Source: Sciurus carolinensis (lineage: Eukaryota > Chordata > Mammalia > Rodentia > Sciuridae). From it: 64,000 nt of DNA. Below are positions 56,699 to 64,000 of this stretch, piece after piece; position 1 is the first letter of the stretch, and each line of letters begins with the position of its first letter. A program made the translations under genes and the position numbers. The DNA lies in the NCBI RefSeq assembly GCF_902686445.1, contig NC_062228.1:66258648-66322647 (forward strand), read 5' to 3'. The notes below the pieces were generated by a model. The model was not told the DNA's origin. It saw nothing but the letters and a program-made list of their open reading frames with translations, and ran no database searches.

Positions 56699-56814
56699 AT
56701 CACATTCACTTCTCATGACAAAATGAGGATGTCTGGTTAGGGACAGAGGACACATAGAAACTGTATTGTCAGTTTTCCATGCTGTAGTATGATATCACAT
56801 CAGTTTTCTTCTTT

Positions 56815-56937
56815 TAATATTTTTTATTTGTAGGTGGACACAATACCTTTATTTTATTTTTATGTGGTGCTGAGGATAGAACCCAGGACCTCACACATGC
56901 CAGGTGAGTGCTCTACCACTGAGCCACAACCCCAGCC
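56815..56937 (-). mobile_element. Older ID-like SINE
   Basis: The plus strand reads GTGGTGCTGAGGATAGAACC, then GAGTGCTCTACCACTGAGCC and ACAACCCCAGCCCCC. It is more diverged than the neighbouring ID copies. Confidence 0.82.
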
Positions 56938-57535
56938 CCCACATATCAGTTTTCAAGGCCACAAGGCAAATACATTTTAATCAGTGATGTGATCCATAAT
57001 ATGGATAGCTGATCATAATTAAACACCACAAGGCAGTTAAATTGATCAGTTTTTCTTGCAGTCCTAAGAATTACGTATCACCAACGAAGGCCAAAAAGCA
57101 GTACTTTGTCATGTCCTCGTGTTACATTGTGTATAACTCTCATTCTTGAAGGCTCAATGGCAGCTATTCTATCACTTTTTCAAGCTCTATTATAGATGTC
57201 ATGTCCATTAAAGGACATGAATTTCATGAATTTTTCATGATATCATAGGAACAGCATAGCAATACTAAAAGACACAGGGAAGCTACTTTATCAGTTTTTG
57301 ATGCTACAATATGGATATCATAGCAGTATTATGGGCCAAAATGTATCAACTTGTCACTTTTGGATGCTATAATTTGGATAACTTTACAGATTCAAATTCC
57401 AAAAGACAGTTAATTTACCAGGTGTTTTTTGCTAACGAAATGGATACTCTATCAGTATTGAAGGCCACAAGGTGTCTATTATGCTAGTTTTAGATGCTAT
57501 TTTATGCCCAATTTATTAATATTTAAAGCCACAGC

Positions 57536-57632
57536 GGGGGCTGGGGATATAGCTCAGTTGGTAAGTGCTTGCCTCATAAGCACAAGGCCCTGGGTTCAAA
57601 CCCCAGCACCACAAAAAAAAAAAAAAAAAAAG
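57536..57632 (+). mobile_element. ID SINE with A-tail
   Basis: GGGGCTGGGGATATAGCTCA to CCCCAGCACCAC followed by a run of about 19 A. AAAGCCACAG at both edges is the TSD, taken from Sat B. Confidence 0.93.
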
Positions 57633-57984
57633 CCACAGGGCATCTCTAAGATCAAATTTGGTTTCCAAAGAAAGATAACATATGAGCATTAACATATAAC
57701 ATATATGCCACAGGGCAGTTATATATCATATGAAAATTGAAGCTCTACATGCACATTCTATTATTTCTACATGCATATTCTATTATTACCAGGGGAAAGT
57801 TTTTAGTACTAATAAATGCTACCATGGGTTATCATATTAACATTAAATGCCACACAGTTTATATTTCATTATTTTGTGATGTTGTACTACAGATATGACA
57901 TTGATAACTAAAGATCATAGGGAATATCACATGGATGTTCTGTTTAGTATAAGAGACTAGAAACAGTTACATTATTAGTTTTTT

Positions 57985-58112
57985 CAATATTTTCTAAATG
58001 TTGATAGACCTTTATTTTATTCATTTATTTATGTGTGGTGCTGAGAAATAAACCCAGTGCCTCACGCATGCTAGGCAAGCAGTCTACCACTGAGTTACAA
58101 CCCCAACTCTGC
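57985..58112 (-). mobile_element. Older ID-like SINE
   Basis: Antisense: GTGTGGTGCTGAGAAATAAA, CTAGGCAAGCAGTCTACCAC and TGAGTTACAACCCCAACTCT. Diverged, inside Sat B. Confidence 0.8.
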
Positions 58113-58424
58113 CTTATTAGTTTTTAAAGTCATCATATGGATAGTGTATCAGTATTGAGGGCCACAAGAAGTCCACAAGGCAGCTATTATATCATTTTAC
58201 ATGCTATAATGTGGATGACATCTCAATATGAAAGGCTACAAGGCAGCAATTTTATCAAGTTTTGATATAATATAAATATCATGTTAGTTTTAAGGCTATA
58301 AGGCAGCTATCAGTTTTTGATGCTATGAAATGGCTATGCTACAGTACTGAAGGCCACAATGCATCTATTTTATTAGTTTTAAATGCCATTATGTGGCTAA
58401 TTTATTAATATTTAAAGTCTTAGG

Positions 58425-61270
<2,846 letters not shown>

Positions 61271-64000
61271 TGCCTTAGGTCATCTGTAATATCAATTTGG
61301 TTTTCAAATACAGATGCCATAGTAGCATTAATACCACAGAACAGTTATTATAAAGAACTGAAGGCCTATGTGAATATTATATTATTACAAAGGCCTCTAG
61401 GGAGTGATTATATAAGTAATAAATGCTATCATAGTTATCATATTTGCATTAAAGGTCACACAATATATTATGCTATTTCCTGATGCTGTACTATGAATAT
61501 GACCTTAATAAATAAACACCATAGGTAGATAACATAGATTTTGTTTTCAGTACAAAAGACAGGAAGGCAGTCACATTATCAGTATTTTAACCTATAATAT
61601 GGATATTGTATCATTATTGAGGGCCACAAGACAGCAAGCTTACCCATTTTTTTTAAGCTTACCCATTTTTGATGCTATGATGCAGATTATGTGTAAGTAT
61701 TGAAGTCCACAGGGCAGCTATAATATCATTTTTACATGCCATAATTTGGATAACAGTATGAAAGGCCACAAAGCAGCTATTTTACTGGGTTTTGATGCTA
61801 TTCTATGGATATAACTTTAGTACTAAAGACCACAGTCCTGTAAATGGATTATCATTTTAGTACAAATGTCTACAAGATATCTCTTTTCTTAGATTTAGAT
61901 GCTATAACATGAATATTATATTCACATTAAAGGCCTGAGGGAAGCTATGGTATTAATTTCACTTGCTTCTTATTGATATCAAAGTACTGCTACAGGACTG
62001 GGGAGATAGCTCAGTCGGTAGAGTGCTTGCCTTGCAAGCACAAGGCCCTGGGTTCGATCCCCAGCACCACAAAAAAAAAAAAAAAAGTACTGCTACAACC
62101 AGGATAAGTTATTAAATTAATTTTACTTGCTAAAATATCAATATTATATCAACATCAAAGCCACAGGGCAGGGATTGTATTAGTTTAGACTCTGTAGTTT
62201 GGTTATTGTATTAACATTTAAGACCACAGGAGTGCCATAATAATATATTTAGAGGTCAGAGTATGAGTATCATATTAATACTATAGCCACATTCTAGCTG
62301 TTACTTTAGTTTGCAGTACTGTAGTATGGATATCATATTGGTATTAAGGACCACAGGGCAGGTATTTTATTAACTTTAGGTACTATAATATGGGTAACAC
62401 ATGAGTATAAAGGGCAACATTCAGGTATTACATCAGCTTTAGATGCTATGGTATGGGTATTTTATTAATAAGTGAAACCACATGAAACCACTGTATTATT
62501 TTCACTGCTATATTGTCTATATATTAGTTACAAAGGCCACAAAGCAGCTACCTTATCAGCTTCTGGTACTCTAATTTGGATATCATATCAGTATTAAATT
62601 CCATAAAGCAGCCTTAATCAGTTTTTCAAGCTATCATATGGATACCACATCTAAGGCCACCATGAAGCTCATTTACCAGTTTTTGATGCTATACTATGGA
62701 TATATCATTAATGCTAAGACCACAAGGCATGTAAAATGGATTATCATTTTCTACAAACACACAAGGCTGCTCTTATATTGGATTTGGATGTTATAACATG
62801 AATATCATATCAACATTAAAGTCCACAAGGAAGCTATATATTAATTTTCATGCTACACATTGATATGAAAATGGTATTACAATCAGAATGTTGTTATATT
62901 AATTTTACTTGATAAAGTATGGATATTTGTATTCTATTATTATTAAAGGTCACAAGACAGCTCTTATATTAGTATTAGATGCTTACTATGGATATCAAGT
63001 ATTAAAAGCCACAGATCATATATTACATTAGTTTCTTATGCTGTACTATGTATATGACATTAATATTTAAGCACACAGTATGAAACATGGATTATCATTT
63101 TAGTGTGAAAGACTGCAGGGTACCTATTATATCAGTTTGGGATGCTATATCCTGTATATTATATTAACATTAAATGTCACAGGGAAGTTAGTATATTAAT
63201 TTTACATGGTATACAATAGATGTCTTAATAATATTAAAACCAAAGGACAGTTATTACATTAGTGTTACATGCTATTGTGCAGATATCACATCAATATTAA
63301 CAGCCACAGGTTAGCTCTTATGCTTGGATGCTACAATATGGAGAGTTTTTTAATAATAAAGTTCACAGGGCAGTTATAGTATTAGTTTTATAGGTTATAC
63401 CATAAATATTATATCAATATTAAAAACATCAATACAGTTATTATATTATTTAAGATGACAGAGTACGGCTATTACATTAGTGTTAAAGGTCAGTGGACTG
63501 CTATTTTATTCATTGTAGATGCTATAGTATGTATATCATGTAAGTATTGATGGTCACAAGGGAGCAATTCTATTATTTTTAGATACTACATTATGGATAG
63601 TACATGAATATCTAAGGCTACAGGGCAGCTACTACACTAGTTCTAGGTGTTATACTATGGATACTGTATAGTACTAAGAGAAGAGGGCTTCTATTATATT
63701 AGTATTCGATATTATGATACTGATATTATATTAGAACTAATAGTCACAAGGCAGGTATTTTATTAGTTCTATATGTAACAGTATGGCTATAATAATAATT
63801 AAGACTATAGGGAAGCTATTATATTAACTTTAATTGCCTTAGGGATACTATACAGTATGGATATAGTATGGGTATTACATGGTATTTAAAGACCACAGGG
63901 CAGCTACTATTTCATGTTTAGATGGCCACAGTTTTGAATGTTATTAGTATGAAGACCACAAAAGAGCTATAATATTAGTTTTAGAGATCACATTTTGGAT
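61271..64000. repeat. Sat B, block 2 (runs off the window)
   Basis: The same 64-bp family, e.g. 62228-62470 with successive GACCACAGG, AGCCACATT and GACCACAGGGCAGG starts about 62-65 bp apart. A marker variant, ATGGATTATCATTTT, recurs at about 61846, 62738 and 63090. The array reaches the last base, so its right limit is unknown. Confidence 0.86.
61995..62083 (+). mobile_element. Young ID SINE with perfect TSD
   Basis: A near-perfect ID element: A box TAGCTCAGTCGG and B box GGTTCGATCC (internal RNA polymerase III promoter), CCCCAGCACCAC and about 13-16 A. A 14-bp TSD, AAAGTACTGCTACA, is exact at 61981-61994 and 62084-62097. It is tRNA-Ala-derived but not a tRNA gene. Confidence 0.95.

Larger units (their letters stand above)
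56522..58424. repeat. Sat B: about 64-bp tandem repeat, block 1
   Basis: Diverged units of about 60-66 bp carry two landmark words: TTTAGATGCTATAATATGG-like and GGCCACAGGGCAGCTATTAT-like. It is interrupted by four ID-type SINEs. Unit order from about 57640 to 58330 parallels 61270-61960, suggesting higher-order structure. AT-rich, no coding. Confidence 0.85.

Noticed and set aside
61995..62083. tRNA gene (A and B boxes present)
   Set aside because: The body matches the ID SINE with an A-tail and TSD, so it is a tRNA-derived retroposon and not a tRNA gene.

Overview
This window is mammalian nuclear DNA, most likely from a squirrel-family rodent (Sciuridae). That is an inference from two SINE types seen repeatedly: tRNA-Ala/ID-like elements (A box TAGCTCAGTCGG, B box GGTTCGATCC, A-rich tail) and composites of a B1/7SL-like half joined to an ID-like half (B1-dID type). 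L1 elements of one lineage are also abundant. No intact, intron-bearing host gene was found. Everything protein-like is a retroelement, an endogenous retrovirus (ERV) remnant or a processed pseudogene.

Layout. 1-1430: TCTA-type simple repeat grading into a minisatellite. 1431-2060: CpG-rich island. 2820-4548: 5' piece of an L1 (minus) with a perfect 15-bp target-site duplication (TSD). 4588-5090: SINE, MER5A and L2 relics. 5424-5623: 200-bp assembly gap. 5624-25580: a degenerate satellite with an 18-bp unit (here called Sat A), split by an L1 (11.1-13.8 kb), a duplicated 1.3-kb block (15.0 and 24.0 kb), a LARP1B-like processed pseudogene (17.3-17.9 kb), an antisense gammaretrovirus-like provirus lacking env (17.9-22.9 kb) and an LTR (23.4-24.0 kb).

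25.6-38.7 kb is a three-level nest. An old plus-strand L1 was split by an OSGIN2 processed pseudogene (minus). That pseudogene was then split by a near-intact full-length L1 (minus) carrying about 0.4 kb of 3'-transduced DNA. Both inner insertions have TSDs, so the order is clear. 39.6-41.3 kb holds another 5' piece of L1 (plus). 41.3-53.1 kb is AT-rich and gene-free, with a truncated L1, SINEs and a diverged duplication.

53.1-56.5 kb is a betaretrovirus-like (class II) ERV whose RNase H/integrase/env part and protease/RT part lie in opposite orientation, joined through 163-bp inverted arms. 56.5 kb to the end is a second satellite with a unit of about 64 bp (here called Sat B). It hosts ID SINEs and a decayed KRAB-C2H2 zinc-finger retrocopy (58.4-61.3 kb).

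Functionally this looks like a gene desert built from satellites, repeated L1 activity and retrocopies made by the L1 machinery. The elements most likely to have been active recently are the full-length L1 at 28.0-34.9 kb and the ID SINE at 62.0 kb.
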